Shown here: in pieces, positions 17,788 to 27,219 of the stretch | Layout: every line of letters starts with the position of its first letter | Position numbering within the stretch: the stretch's first letter is position 1 | Source: Leptospira chreensis | Lineage (GTDB): Bacteria > Spirochaetota > Leptospiria > Leptospirales > Leptospiraceae | Reading direction: 5' to 3' | Length of the DNA stretch: 64,000 bases | Assembly (NCBI RefSeq): GCF_016919165.1 | Contig: NZ_JAFFPS010000055.1 | Location: 26,027 to 90,026, forward strand | Notes under the pieces: model-generated | Told to the model about the DNA's origin: nothing | Database searches by the model: none | Seen by the model: only the letters and a program-made list of their open reading frames with translations | Position numbers and translations under genes: made by a program

Positions 17788-19536
17788 ATGTCTTGCCTAT
17801 TTTGCCAGAAAGGATCTTTGCAGTTTTCCAGATCAGTACCTGTCCGGGATGAACGAGAAACTCATTCTTTCCCTACGGATGACATTGTAGGAAATTCCCT
17901 CAGTCGGTTCCATGAAATTTATGAATGCCAGGACTGTCATAGCCTTTGGTGGATCAAAACGCGAGGTACGGGAGATCCTAGGTCCACCTATCCAGAGTTT
18001 TACGAACAAACAGCCGAACGATTCGATGATCAGCGTTCAGAATTGATCCGGAACCCCAGCGTTGCGGGAATCATTCTCCATAAAGATTCTGCCTTTCCTT
18101 ATTCTTTTTTTGAAGAGATTTTGGAGATCGTTGTTTTGTCAGAGAAGGAGAGATTAAAAGAACTCTATCTAAGTAGAGAACAAAATGTCCACACTTCCGT
18201 AAAACTTTGGTTAAGGCGCTGGTTTCTGAAAGAATATCCGCAGGAGTCTGAAGAGATTCAAAAAAAAGGATTTCCTTCTTTTTCGAATCAACTTTTGAGT
18301 TTGGATGCGGAAGAGTCCGTTCTTGTATCTGAATTTATCGCAAGAGACCAGTTTGCTTTTATCACTTCTTGTGAAGACAAATGGCAGCTACAAACCTATG
18401 ATCTAAATATAAAACAAATCCTTTGGACAAAACAGATCCAAAGACCTTTTTTGGAAGGTTTACAAATTCCGATTCTTTTTTACCAATCAGGTTACCTCTG
18501 TTCCTACCAAGGTTTCCAAAATGGATCCGAGTATTATTCCAAACTCCACAGGCCAGAAACTCTATGTATTTATACCTTAGAGGGAAAAGAAATTCTATCC
18601 ATCTCATTAAAATTTCGATGTTACGAAATCCTTTCTACGGAAGAAAGAGATATCTCCGAAAGTCGAATTTCGCATAACTTTAATTTTACGATTCTATCGG
18701 ACAAACTTTATCTGCCCCACCAGTCCCAAATCCATGTTTATGATTTAAAAACGGGCAAACAATTACGAACCATCTCCCTTCCGAAATCAGAGGTTTTTTC
18801 AGGCAAAGCCTTTGAAACCGAATCTGGTCAATTGTTGTTCCATACATTGAAGGGGCTTGTTGGGATGAATGCAGAAGATCAAGTGATCTTTCATTATTCC
18901 TCTCCTTATCATCCTGTGTTTATAGATTCGGCACTTCGTTTGTACTATTATTATTCCATTGTAGAATCAGCTGACTCTGGAAAAAAAATAGAATTCAAAC
19001 AGACACATGCTTCTGGAATTAGTTTGATTCGCGCGTTGGCATCAAAGCCAGTGGAATTTCCTGGCGGCATCTATTTACCTTTCTCCATGGATGGATCTTA
19101 TCTTTTAGATTCCCAATTGAAAATCATCAAAGAACTCCCTTTTAGTTCGACAGACACAATCGGCCCTCATGCTTTTGGAATCGAAAAAACTCCCGTCCTT
19201 GTTACCGACGACCGCATTACTATCACCGATGATTACTCGGGGATTTATATGATTGATTTTTCAGGAAATCTGATCTTTGAAAAAGAAATTCAATCGGAAG
19301 TATTATCTCTCTTCACGTTTGATGGAAAACACATTGTGGTCGTTCTGACAAAACAGGATGACTATAGTGATGGAGAGCAGATCGAACTCATTTTACTTTC
19401 TCCCGATGGAAATATCATTAAAGAAAAAATCCTACCAAGTTTGCCGGGTCTGTCTGTGAGTTTTGATGGTATCTCTGTGTTTGCCAAAGGAAATCAAATT
19501 TATTCGATCGATTTGTTTGCTACGGGAAAGGTGTAA
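17788..19536 (+). CDS. Zinc-ribbon protein with predicted beta-propeller, uncharacterised
   Basis: 582 residues, no signal peptide. Two CxxC pairs near the N-terminus (CLFC at ~3-6 and CQDC at ~47-50) suggest a treble-clef or zinc ribbon. Residues ~180-575 consist of repeated four-strand units with phrases such as YDLNIKQILWTKQI, IHVYDLKTGKQLRTISLP and IYMIDFSGNLIFEKEI, like PQQ/WD-type propellers. Its stop shares a base with the start of the next gene (a 7TM-DISM SpoIIE phosphatase), so they are co-translated and may form one signalling unit. No known family identified. Confidence 0.7.
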   Translation: MSCLFCQKGSLQFSRSVPVRDERETHSFPTDDIVGNSLSRFHEIYECQDCHSLWWIKTRGTGDPRSTYPEFYEQTAERFDDQRSELIRNPSVAGIILHKDSAFPYSFFEEILEIVVLSEKERLKELYLSREQNVHTSVKLWLRRWFLKEYPQESEEIQKKGFPSFSNQLLSLDAEESVLVSEFIARDQFAFITSCEDKWQLQTYDLNIKQILWTKQIQRPFLEGLQIPILFYQSGYLCSYQGFQNGSEYYSKLHRPETLCIYTLEGKEILSISLKFRCYEILSTEERDISESRISHNFNFTILSDKLYLPHQSQIHVYDLKTGKQLRTISLPKSEVFSGKAFETESGQLLFHTLKGLVGMNAEDQVIFHYSSPYHPVFIDSALRLYYYYSIVESADSGKKIEFKQTHASGISLIRALASKPVEFPGGIYLPFSMDGSYLLDSQLKIIKELPFSSTDTIGPHAFGIEKTPVLVTDDRITITDDYSGIYMIDFSGNLIFEKEIQSEVLSLFTFDGKHIVVVLTKQDDYSDGEQIELILLSPDGNIIKEKILPSLPGLSVSFDGISVFAKGNQIYSIDLFATGKV

Positions 19537-21563
19537 TGAAAGCGTTTTGCCGTCGTTCCTTCCTCCTTGTAACATTTTTGTTTTTCGGAAATATCTCAAT
19601 TTTTTCGGAAGTTCCAAGAATCGATATCAATGAGATCGGATCTTTACCTTTGTATCTCGCCGATTCGATGTTAGTTTTGGAAGATCCAACCAATGATTTG
19701 AACTTTGAAACCATTCAGTCCCCGAATTACGAATCCAAGTTTATCAAAGTCCCATCCTCCAAAGAAGCCTTTAACTTTTCCTATTCCAAATCTACTTATT
19801 GGCTTAGGGTTCACTTGCAAAATCAAAGTCCCAGTGCGAGAGAGATTGCGATTGTAGTTGCCTATCCTCGTTTGCAAACCTTGGATTTGTACTTTCAAAA
19901 TCCGAGAGGTGCTAGAGAAATCCAATCGGGATATTCGATTCCCATGTCGAAACGACACTACCGCAGTCGTTTTTTTGTATTTCCGCTGACATTTCCAGAA
20001 AATTCAAATGCGATACTCTACTTAAAAGTCAGTTCTCCCAACGCGATCAACCTTCCCATCCAATTGTGGAACAAAGCCGCCTACGATCGCCATGAGATTG
20101 ATGACCATGTCATCCAAGCCATTTACTTTGGGATTGCCCTTGCCATGGTGGTATTCAATTTGTTTGTATTTTTTATACTCAAAGATTCTAACTATTTGTT
20201 GTATGTTCTTCTCGTTTTTTCCACGGCCTTTACGATTGCTTCGCATAACGGGATTGCATCGGAATACTTATGGCAAAATTCCCCATGGATGGATCAGTAT
20301 TCTATAAATATTTTTATCTCTGTTGTTTTGATTCTATTTCTCGCATTTATGCGGAAATTATTAAACACGGAGAAGTTAGTTCCAAAATTAGATTTTTGCA
20401 GTAAAATACTAATTTTAATACAAATCGTCTTACCCGTTTTGTACATTTTTTCCTTTGATTCGTTTATCAAAATCATGGTGGTGAGCCATTCCTTCACAGC
20501 CTTTTGGATTTTGTTCACGGCGACTCTCTGTTCCTTCCAAAAAGAAAGGATCGCCTATTTTTTCCTATTGGCATTTGCATTTTTATTTTTAGCTTTGATA
20601 GTTTCGACACTGCGGGCCCTCGGGTTCATTCCTACCAATTCATTTACAATTGATGGGCCACAGTTTGGATCGGCCGCCGAAATGTTGTTACTTGCCTTTG
20701 CCCTTGCCGATCGTTACAATACCATCATCAAAGAAAAGGAAACAGCAGAGGCACTTGTAAAATTCAATTTGGAAAAATCCAATTTTGATTTAGAAGAAAA
20801 AGTCAAGGAACGCACGCAAACTTTGAATCGTACACTCAGTGCTATGAGAAGGGATCTTTTTGTGGCAAAAAAAATTCAAGAGAATTCTCTCATCACCGAC
20901 CCGAATCTCATCAAACAATTAAATCTTGTGTATCGATACCTTCCTGTCTCAGAAGTGGGTGGAGACTTTTTTGATATTTGCCAATTGAATGAATCCAAAT
21001 ATAGAATTCTCATCGCAGATGCTACGGGCCACGGAGTCCACGCAGCTATGATCACAATGGCCATCAAGGGTTTGTATGATAATATCAAAACCTTTGAACT
21101 CAGTCCTTCCAAAGTAATGGAAATTTTTAACGAAGAGTTTATGGATAACTTTGTTTCACTCAATAGCCTTTTGACGGCTTTGATTTTGGATATTGATATC
21201 GCTACCAAAACCATCCAATTTGCTTCTGCAGGCCATCCGCCTGCTGTACTTTTGCGAAAGAACCAAATCCAACTCTTAGAAAAAACCGGCCGGATGATGG
21301 GTTTGAAAAAACAAATCCACTATGGGCAATCGGAGCTGACCTGGGATGCGGGAGATCGGCTTTTTGTATTTACCGACGGGGTTTTTGAAGCTTTCAACCT
21401 GAAAGAAGAGGAATTTGGGGAGGAATCTCTCTACCATCTCTTCCAATCCACAAGGAATCTAAGCCTTACGGAAGTCGAAGACCACCTCCTAAAAACACTA
21501 CAAATATTTCTAAATGGTCAGGATCGCCAGGACGACTTAACCATTCTCGGGATCGATTTTTAA
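19536..21563 (+). CDS. 7TM-DISM receptor with SpoIIE/PP2C phosphatase domain
   Basis: 675 residues. Signal peptide (~1-24); extracytoplasmic 7TMR-DISM extracellular domain (~40-175; STYWLRVHLQNQS); seven membrane helices (~185-400); a coiled coil (~405-445); and a SpoIIE-type PP2C phosphatase domain (~455-675). The metal-binding Asp residues are seen in VGGDFFD, ADATGHG, FTDGVFEA and DDLTILGI. Such proteins dephosphorylate an anti-anti-sigma factor or similar partner in response to an external ligand, which may be a sugar given the DISM fold. One-base overlap with the upstream propeller gene. Confidence 0.93.
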   Translation: MKAFCRRSFLLVTFLFFGNISIFSEVPRIDINEIGSLPLYLADSMLVLEDPTNDLNFETIQSPNYESKFIKVPSSKEAFNFSYSKSTYWLRVHLQNQSPSAREIAIVVAYPRLQTLDLYFQNPRGAREIQSGYSIPMSKRHYRSRFFVFPLTFPENSNAILYLKVSSPNAINLPIQLWNKAAYDRHEIDDHVIQAIYFGIALAMVVFNLFVFFILKDSNYLLYVLLVFSTAFTIASHNGIASEYLWQNSPWMDQYSINIFISVVLILFLAFMRKLLNTEKLVPKLDFCSKILILIQIVLPVLYIFSFDSFIKIMVVSHSFTAFWILFTATLCSFQKERIAYFFLLAFAFLFLALIVSTLRALGFIPTNSFTIDGPQFGSAAEMLLLAFALADRYNTIIKEKETAEALVKFNLEKSNFDLEEKVKERTQTLNRTLSAMRRDLFVAKKIQENSLITDPNLIKQLNLVYRYLPVSEVGGDFFDICQLNESKYRILIADATGHGVHAAMITMAIKGLYDNIKTFELSPSKVMEIFNEEFMDNFVSLNSLLTALILDIDIATKTIQFASAGHPPAVLLRKNQIQLLEKTGRMMGLKKQIHYGQSELTWDAGDRLFVFTDGVFEAFNLKEEEFGEESLYHLFQSTRNLSLTEVEDHLLKTLQIFLNGQDRQDDLTILGIDF

Positions 21564-21661
21564 CTTTTTTTAAAAATTAGTTTAATATTAAATAATTATA
21601 ACATCAAACCACTTCATATTGTAGTCTATTTTCCAATAGTAAATCAATATTGGAGAACCTT

Positions 21662-22738
21662 GTGAAATCATTATTTTCAGAAGCAAAGTTAGGAAATCTT
21701 TCCCTAAAAAATAAAGTGGTAATGGCCCCCATGACCCGATCTCGTTCCCTTGGAAATGTGCCTGGTGACCTCGTTGCCACGTATTATGAACAAAGAGCCG
21801 AAGCGGGACTCATCGTAACCGAAGGAACTTCACCATCACCGAATGGTCTTGGTTATGCGAGAATTCCTGGAATTTTTTCCGAAGAACAAACCAAAGCCTG
21901 GAAAAAAGTAACCGATAAAGTCCATGCCAAAGGAAGTAAAATTTTTGTGCAACTGATGCATACAGGTCGAATTGGACATGAACTCAATTTACCTAAAGGA
22001 GCAAAAGTTCTTGGACCTTCTGCAATTCATGCCAAAGGAGAAATGTGGACCGATGCGGAAGGAATGAAAGACCATCCGACACCACAAGAGATGACCAAAG
22101 CAGAATTAAAATCGACTTTAGAAGAATTTGTAAATGCATCTAAAAATGCAGTCCAAGCCGGTTTTGATGGAGTGGAATTACATGCAGCCAACGGATATTT
22201 ACTCGAACAGTTTTTACATCCAAGTTCGAACCAAAGAACCGATGAATACGGTGGTTCGATTGAAAACAGAATTCGTTATATCATAGAAGTTGCCACTGCC
22301 GTGAGTGCAGCCATCGGAAAAGAAAAAACAGCAATCCGTTTATCTCCTTACGGCGCATACAATGACCTGCTTCCATTCCCAGAAACTCATGCCGAATACT
22401 CATTGTTAGCTGAAAAGTTAAACGAAGTCGGAATTGTTTACATCCATTTGGTGGACCACTCTTCTATGGGAGCACCCACTGTGGAACCAGAAACAGTGCA
22501 AAACATTCGCACAGCATTCAAAGGAACCCTAATCCTCAGCGGTGGGTATGACGCAGAACGTGCGGAAAAAGATCTCACTTCCGGACTTGCTGACCTGGTT
22601 GCCTTTGGAAAACCTTTCCTTGCCAACCCTGACCTCGTCACAAGGTTCCAAAAGAATATCCCCCTTGCTTCCTTTGACCAAACCACGCTTTATTCACCTG
22701 GCGAAAAAGGGTATAGCGATTATGCTTTTGCAGGCTAA
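21662..22738 (+). CDS. Old Yellow Enzyme family NADH:flavin oxidoreductase
   Basis: About 358 residues from the GTG at 21662, chosen because GGAG lies seven bases upstream and because the protein then begins MKSLFSEAKLGNLSLKN, the usual OYE start; the TTG at 21650 overlaps that site. The FMN barrel has VVMAPMTRSR, QLMHTGRIGH, the substrate-binding HAAN motif (ELHAANGYL), then QFLHPSSNQRTDEYGG and the phosphate-binding LILSGGYD. It reduces activated alkenes with FMN and NAD(P)H. It stands alone. Confidence 0.94.
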   Translation: MKSLFSEAKLGNLSLKNKVVMAPMTRSRSLGNVPGDLVATYYEQRAEAGLIVTEGTSPSPNGLGYARIPGIFSEEQTKAWKKVTDKVHAKGSKIFVQLMHTGRIGHELNLPKGAKVLGPSAIHAKGEMWTDAEGMKDHPTPQEMTKAELKSTLEEFVNASKNAVQAGFDGVELHAANGYLLEQFLHPSSNQRTDEYGGSIENRIRYIIEVATAVSAAIGKEKTAIRLSPYGAYNDLLPFPETHAEYSLLAEKLNEVGIVYIHLVDHSSMGAPTVEPETVQNIRTAFKGTLILSGGYDAERAEKDLTSGLADLVAFGKPFLANPDLVTRFQKNIPLASFDQTTLYSPGEKGYSDYAFAG

Positions 22739-22804
22739 TCACAGTTAACAAAAGATAATTTATTTTTTGTTTGGGCGGTTCGAATTCCACCAAAACAGAA
22801 ATTC

Positions 22805-22883
22805 CTTGGTAGCCTCGACCGGGCTACTCCAGGGTCCGCCTTCGCTCCCGTCACCTACCATCTAACGATGGCAGGTGACCAAG
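22805..22883. other. Candidate structured element between OYE and carbonic anhydrase genes
   Basis: This 298-base gap has an unusually GC-rich stretch that can fold into a branched structure. CTTGG at 22805-22809 is complementary to CCAAG at 22879-22883 and encloses two hairpins: TAGCC/GGCTA (22810-22826) and TCACCTACCATC/GATGGCAGGTGA (22851-22878, one mismatch, loop TAAC). It may be a small RNA, a leader structure or a decayed repeat. Nothing else is recognisable in the gap. Confidence 0.35.
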
Positions 22884-23036
22884 CCTTCCGTATCCCTACC
22901 GCAGGAATGACCCTTTCACCAAACACCTCCAATCCCTTGACCGTTTGCTAAATGCAATGTGCAGATTTGCCAGAGAAATCTATCCGTAGAAAATTGTTTT
23001 CTTGCCCATTCTGTTATATTGGACTTTATTTCCACT

Positions 23037-23645
23037 ATGTCAAACTCACTCATACAACAAGAAAACAGCAAAGTTCATAAAGAAGTCATAGGTGCGAACG
23101 AAAAGTACGTATCAGAATTTGGGAGGAAGGGGGAACTAGCCCTCCCTCCAGCGAGAAGTTTTACCATCCTTACCTGTATGGATGCAAGACTTGACCCCGC
23201 CAAGTATGCGGGCCTTGCCGAAGGGGATGCCCATGTGATTCGCAATGCCGGTGGTCGTGCCAGCGATGATGCGCTCCGGTCACTGGTGATTTCTTATAAG
23301 CTCCTTGGAACCAAAGAATTTTTTGTCATCCACCACTCTGATTGTGGGATGCAATTGTTTACCGATCCGATCATTCGAAACCTACTCGCTAAAAGTTTGA
23401 AAACGGCAACGGTCGATGCCAATGGATGGCGCAATTTGGAAGAGTCTGGTGGTTCGGAAGAAGCCAAGTTTGTTCCTTTTCTCACTTTTGAAAACTTGGA
23501 ACAAAGTGTGATCGATGATGTAAAACGCATTCGAAACCATCCTTTAATTCCCAAAGACATTCCTGTTTATGGATATTATTACGATGTCAAAACAGGAAAA
23601 TTAGTAGAAGTAACGGAGGCCACAAAGATAGGAAGAGCCTCCTGA
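23037..23645 (+). CDS. Beta-class carbonic anhydrase
   Basis: About 202 residues from the ATG at 23037; an upstream in-frame ATG at 22959 would add a 26-residue extension not typical of the family. Zinc ligands are seen in TCMDARLDP (Cys, with the Asp-Arg dyad) and in HHSDCGM (His and Cys), and [17 protein letters not shown] is the conserved core. It interconverts CO2 and bicarbonate in the cytoplasm. The ~35-residue insert after HHSDCGM resembles the compact bacterial subtype. No clear Shine-Dalgarno sequence. Confidence 0.93.
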   Translation: MSNSLIQQENSKVHKEVIGANEKYVSEFGRKGELALPPARSFTILTCMDARLDPAKYAGLAEGDAHVIRNAGGRASDDALRSLVISYKLLGTKEFFVIHHSDCGMQLFTDPIIRNLLAKSLKTATVDANGWRNLEESGGSEEAKFVPFLTFENLEQSVIDDVKRIRNHPLIPKDIPVYGYYYDVKTGKLVEVTEATKIGRAS

Positions 23646-23884
23646 AAACAAACTTAGTCCAACAATATACGAATCTCCTTTTGACCCCATCTAATCGCAC
23701 GTTAGTTGGGGTCTTTCGATTTTTACGAAGCCTCCAAAACTAATTACACCATCTACCATACCGGAAAGGATCCCTTCGACTTAAAGATAGGATCTAAGAA
23801 TCTAAAATACGAACTTATCAGAAATAAATTCTAGAGTTTTAGGATTTAGATTTTGGAAATAAGGCTTTCGTGATAGAAGGAAAG

Positions 23885-23939
23885 CATTGGGAGGCGGGTC
23901 TAGTTCCCCACCCTCAAATCGGGCGGGGATACGAATATC
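23885..23939. repeat. 55-bp dispersed repeat, copy 1
   Basis: Identical over 55 bases to 32245-32299. It starts CATTGGGAGGCGGGTC and contains CCCCACCC/GGGCGGGG, a near-perfect hairpin around TCAAATC. It sits in the 395-base gap before the ArsR gene; downstream similarity continues weakly (AACCTGTAC). It is GC-rich against its surroundings. Otherwise the gap shows nothing recognisable. Confidence 0.85.
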
Positions 23940-24040
23940 CAACCTGTACCGGCCCAACTTCCCCTCACTCCGTTCGGCTCAAAAACCCCCTTGACAAAAA
24001 TTGATTCCCTTTGAACTTTACCAAAAGGTTAATTAGCTAA

Positions 24041-24388
24041 ATGGTTAAATTACAGGAATCTGAAGAAGCACTGAATGCCACCTTCCAAGCGTTGGCAGAC
24101 CCTACGCGTCGCAAGATCCTCATGCAATTAGTTTCCGGAGAGGCGACGGTTCTCCAATTGGCGGAACCTTTCGAGATGAGCCTACCTGGAATCTCCAAAC
24201 ATCTGAAAGTTTTGGAAAAGGCGGGACTCATCGAAAAAGGTAAGGCGGCCCAGTTTCGGCCTTGTCGTTTGAAGGTAGAGGCATTGCAAGAAGCCAACCA
24301 ATGGTTGGAACAATACAAACGGTTATGGGAAGAACGATTGGATCGTTTGGACGCATACCTAATCGAATTACAAAAATCAAAAGGATAA
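24041..24388 (+). CDS. ArsR/SmtB family regulator
   Basis: 115 residues with the winged-helix ArsR pattern: FQALADPTRRKILMQLVSGEATVLQLAEPFEMSLPGISKHLKVLEKAGLI. There is no obvious metal-binding Cys cluster, and the gene is followed eight bases later by an AHSA1/SRPBCC gene. This pairing is common and usually indicates a non-metal ArsR controlling its SRPBCC partner. It is probably the first gene of an operon running to the DUF1801 gene. Confidence 0.92.
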   Translation: MVKLQESEEALNATFQALADPTRRKILMQLVSGEATVLQLAEPFEMSLPGISKHLKVLEKAGLIEKGKAAQFRPCRLKVEALQEANQWLEQYKRLWEERLDRLDAYLIELQKSKG

Positions 24389-24395
24389 AGTTAAT

Positions 24396-25373
24396 ATGTT
24401 TCAATCAGAAGTAGTTCTCACATTAGAAGAAAAAGTAGTTCGCATTGAACGATTGTTTGATGCCCCTGTCCAACTTGTTTGGGAAGTTTGGACAAACCCT
24501 GTACATATTGAAAAATGGTGGGGACCAAAGGGATTTACTAACCCAACAGTGGAGTTTGATTTTAAAGTGGGTGGATCGTATCGAATTGTTATGCGATCAC
24601 CCGAAGGAGTTGATTATCCAGTCAAAGGAAAGTTCTTAGAAATAACACCTTTTCAAAGTTTTGTGATTAGCGATTTAGTGGATGAACATCCAGAGGAATG
24701 GGTAAAGGATGTTCAGAAAATGACGGGAACTACTGGCGATCGAGACATCTTAAATTCAAAATTGAGAGTTCAATTTGAAGAAGCAGAGGGAAAAACCAAA
24801 GTAACACTTTTCACTGAATTTGCGAACAATCAAGTTCGTGACGGATTTGCCAAATCCGGTATGAAAGAAGGTTGGTCAGACAGTTTTGAAAAATTAGAAA
24901 CGAATGCATTGCCTAATCCAAATCAAATCAGTTTAGAAAAGAAACTAAACCATCCACAAGAATTAGTTTTTAATGCACTGTCAAACCCACTCACGATTGA
25001 TTCTTGGTGGGGTCCGAGCGGATTCAAAACGACAACCAAAACTATGGATTTCAAAGTCGGTGGGAAATGGATTTTTACGATGCTTGGACCAGATGGAAAA
25101 GTTTGGCCGAACACCATCGAATACAAAGTAATCAGAAAATTCGACTATATGGAATACCTACATGGATCGGGTGAAGAAAATAAAAATGATGATTTTTTAG
25201 TGAACGTATATCTAATTGCCCTCGATAAGAACCAAACATTGGTAAAGATGCAATTGACTTTTCCTGATACAAACGTTCGAAATGCGGTGATCGGTTTTGG
25301 AGCGATTGAAAGTGGGCAGCAAACACTTTCTAGACTCAATCTATATTTGGATACAGAACATAAGTCTCCATAG
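24396..25373 (+). CDS. Tandem AHSA1/SRPBCC-domain protein
   Basis: 325 residues made of two SRPBCC domains in a row. Each begins with the family pattern: ERLFDAPVQLVWEVWTNP...KWWGPKGF at ~18-50, and KKLNHPQELVFNALSNP...SWWGPSGF at ~185-215. Each then has DFKVGG. SRPBCC domains form a deep cavity for hydrophobic ligands; the AHSA1 subgroup resembles the Hsp90 activator Aha1. Most relatives are single-domain (~150 aa), so this is a duplication and fusion. The ArsR gene lies eight bases upstream. Confidence 0.9.
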   Translation: MFQSEVVLTLEEKVVRIERLFDAPVQLVWEVWTNPVHIEKWWGPKGFTNPTVEFDFKVGGSYRIVMRSPEGVDYPVKGKFLEITPFQSFVISDLVDEHPEEWVKDVQKMTGTTGDRDILNSKLRVQFEEAEGKTKVTLFTEFANNQVRDGFAKSGMKEGWSDSFEKLETNALPNPNQISLEKKLNHPQELVFNALSNPLTIDSWWGPSGFKTTTKTMDFKVGGKWIFTMLGPDGKVWPNTIEYKVIRKFDYMEYLHGSGEENKNDDFLVNVYLIALDKNQTLVKMQLTFPDTNVRNAVIGFGAIESGQQTLSRLNLYLDTEHKSP

Positions 25374-25437
25374 AATCATCTGATCTCTATGGTTTCAAAA
25401 AATTGGGAAGAAGTAACTATCAAAGGGAATCAATAAC

Positions 25438-25818
25438 ATGTTAAAAAGTTTCATTGCAGTTTTTGTTGGACTTCTAACCAACGTTGTCCTCTCCATCCTG
25501 TCGGATTTAATTTTAAAAGTCACAGGATATATTCCTTATGATCATTTGTTCGTATCTACACCAATCGTTTTGTTTGTGTTAGGTTACCGAATTGTTTTTA
25601 GTATATTCGGATGTTATTTGACAGCGAGATTGGCGCCTCAAAATCCGATGAAACATTCTTATATTTTAGGTGGGGTAGGTTTGATACTAGGAATTGCCGG
25701 TGTGATCTTTGCCGGACATTTAGGACCATGGTGGTATTCTTGGTCTCTAGTCATCCTAACTCCACCAATTGCTTATTTAGGCGGAAAACTTTATGTATGG
25801 CAGGAAAATACAAAATGA
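25438..25818 (+). CDS. Small membrane protein, hypothetical
   Basis: 126 residues with four predicted membrane helices and little polar sequence; a conserved-looking YRIVFSIFGCYLTARLAP sits between helices 2 and 3. No specific function recognised. Its stop overlaps the MATE start by four bases (ATGA), so the two are coupled; it may be an accessory of the transporter. Confidence 0.75.
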   Translation: MLKSFIAVFVGLLTNVVLSILSDLILKVTGYIPYDHLFVSTPIVLFVLGYRIVFSIFGCYLTARLAPQNPMKHSYILGGVGLILGIAGVIFAGHLGPWWYSWSLVILTPPIAYLGGKLYVWQENTK

Positions 25819-27206
25819 CAAGTGCTAGTTTATGGGATGATTTAAAAAAGGCCTTAGCGGGTTCTGAAGAAGACTATACGGAAGTTAGTATCCGTAAAGC
25901 ATTGTTTCTCCTATCAGTTCCTATGGTATTGGAACTCGTATTAGAGTCTGTATTTGCCGTTGTTGATATTTATTTTGTAAGTGCCTTGGGTGCCTCTGCG
26001 GTGGCGACCGTCGGTCTTACTGAAACCTATCTATTCCTTTTGTATTCGGTAGCAATGGGATTATCGTTTTCGGTAACAGCCGTTGTTGCACGAAGGATTG
26101 GAGAAAAAGAAAAAGATAAAGCGGGAATTGCGGCGGTTCAGTCCATTTGGATTGCTATCATTGCATCAGTTCCTTTTGCCATAGCCGGTATATTTTTCTC
26201 TAAAGAACTTTTGACACTTATGGGTGGAGATGAGTGGGTTCTCACCGAAGGGTATCACTATATGCAATGGATGTTAGGTGGTAATATAGTGATTGTATTA
26301 CTTTTCCTTATCAATGCAGTTTTTCGTGGTGCCGGTGATGCAGCAATCTCCATGAGAGTATTATGGATTTCCAATGGACTAAATATTGTTTTGGATCCCA
26401 TTCTTATTTTTGGATGGGGACCTATTCCTGCCTATGGAATTACCGGTGCGGCCATTGCGACAAACTTGGGACGAGGAATTGGAGTCTTGTTTCAGTTGTG
26501 GTTATTGTTTCAAGGTGGGAAACATATTCGCATCCTAAAATCTCATCTAAAAATCGAATGGGAAACGATCCAAGGTTTGTTAAAAACTTCTCTTGGTGGA
26601 ATTGGCCAGATGATCGTGGGAATGACTTCCTGGATTTTTATCATGAGAATTCTTTCCGAATTTGGAAGTCAAACCGTTGCTGGAGCTACCATAGCAATGC
26701 GAACCATGATGTTTACCATGATGCCTTCCTGGGGTATGTCCAATGCAGTGGCAACCCTCGTGGGTCAAAACCTCGGAGCAGGAAAACCAGAACGCGCTGA
26801 ACAATCCGTATGGTTTACCGGGTTCTGTAACATGGGTTATTTGATACTGGTTGCCTTTGTTTACTACTTTTGGGGAGACAACTTAATAGCTATCTTTACC
26901 GAGGATAAAGAAGTCATTCGGATTGGCGGAGATTGGTTAGAAATTGTATCCTATTCGTATTTTATTTATGCTTGGTGGATGGCAGCAGGACAGGCATTTA
27001 ACGGTGCCGGTGATACCATCACTCCTACAAAAATCAATGTGGTATTCTTTTGGATCATTCAAATTCCTTTAGCTTATCTATTGGGAAAACACTTAGCCTA
27101 TGGTCCCACCGGAGTTTTCTGGGCAATTATGATTTCAGAAACATCTGTGGGTGTATTTACACTTTGGTTATTTACCAAAGGAACTTGGAAACAAACAAAG
27201 ATTTAG
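25815..27206 (+). CDS. MATE family efflux transporter
   Basis: 463 residues from the ATG at 25815, which overlaps the previous stop; more upstream in-frame starts would run back through the neighbour. About 12 membrane helices in two homologous halves, each opening with the MatE pattern (SVPMVLELVLESVFAVVDIYFVS; then TSLGGIGQMIVGMTSW). Also typical are NAVFRGAGDAA and QAFNGAGDTITPTKIN. It exports cationic or organic compounds using a Na+ or H+ gradient. It is the fourth gene of the ArsR-led run. Confidence 0.93.
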   Translation: MTSASLWDDLKKALAGSEEDYTEVSIRKALFLLSVPMVLELVLESVFAVVDIYFVSALGASAVATVGLTETYLFLLYSVAMGLSFSVTAVVARRIGEKEKDKAGIAAVQSIWIAIIASVPFAIAGIFFSKELLTLMGGDEWVLTEGYHYMQWMLGGNIVIVLLFLINAVFRGAGDAAISMRVLWISNGLNIVLDPILIFGWGPIPAYGITGAAIATNLGRGIGVLFQLWLLFQGGKHIRILKSHLKIEWETIQGLLKTSLGGIGQMIVGMTSWIFIMRILSEFGSQTVAGATIAMRTMMFTMMPSWGMSNAVATLVGQNLGAGKPERAEQSVWFTGFCNMGYLILVAFVYYFWGDNLIAIFTEDKEVIRIGGDWLEIVSYSYFIYAWWMAAGQAFNGAGDTITPTKINVVFFWIIQIPLAYLLGKHLAYGPTGVFWAIMISETSVGVFTLWLFTKGTWKQTKI

Positions 27207-27219
27207 ATAATTAAACCTT

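Noticed and set aside
22777..22792. GGTTCGAATTCCACCA, like the T arm and CCA end of a tRNA
   Set aside because: There is no acceptor stem, anticodon arm or D arm around it, so it is not a tRNA gene.
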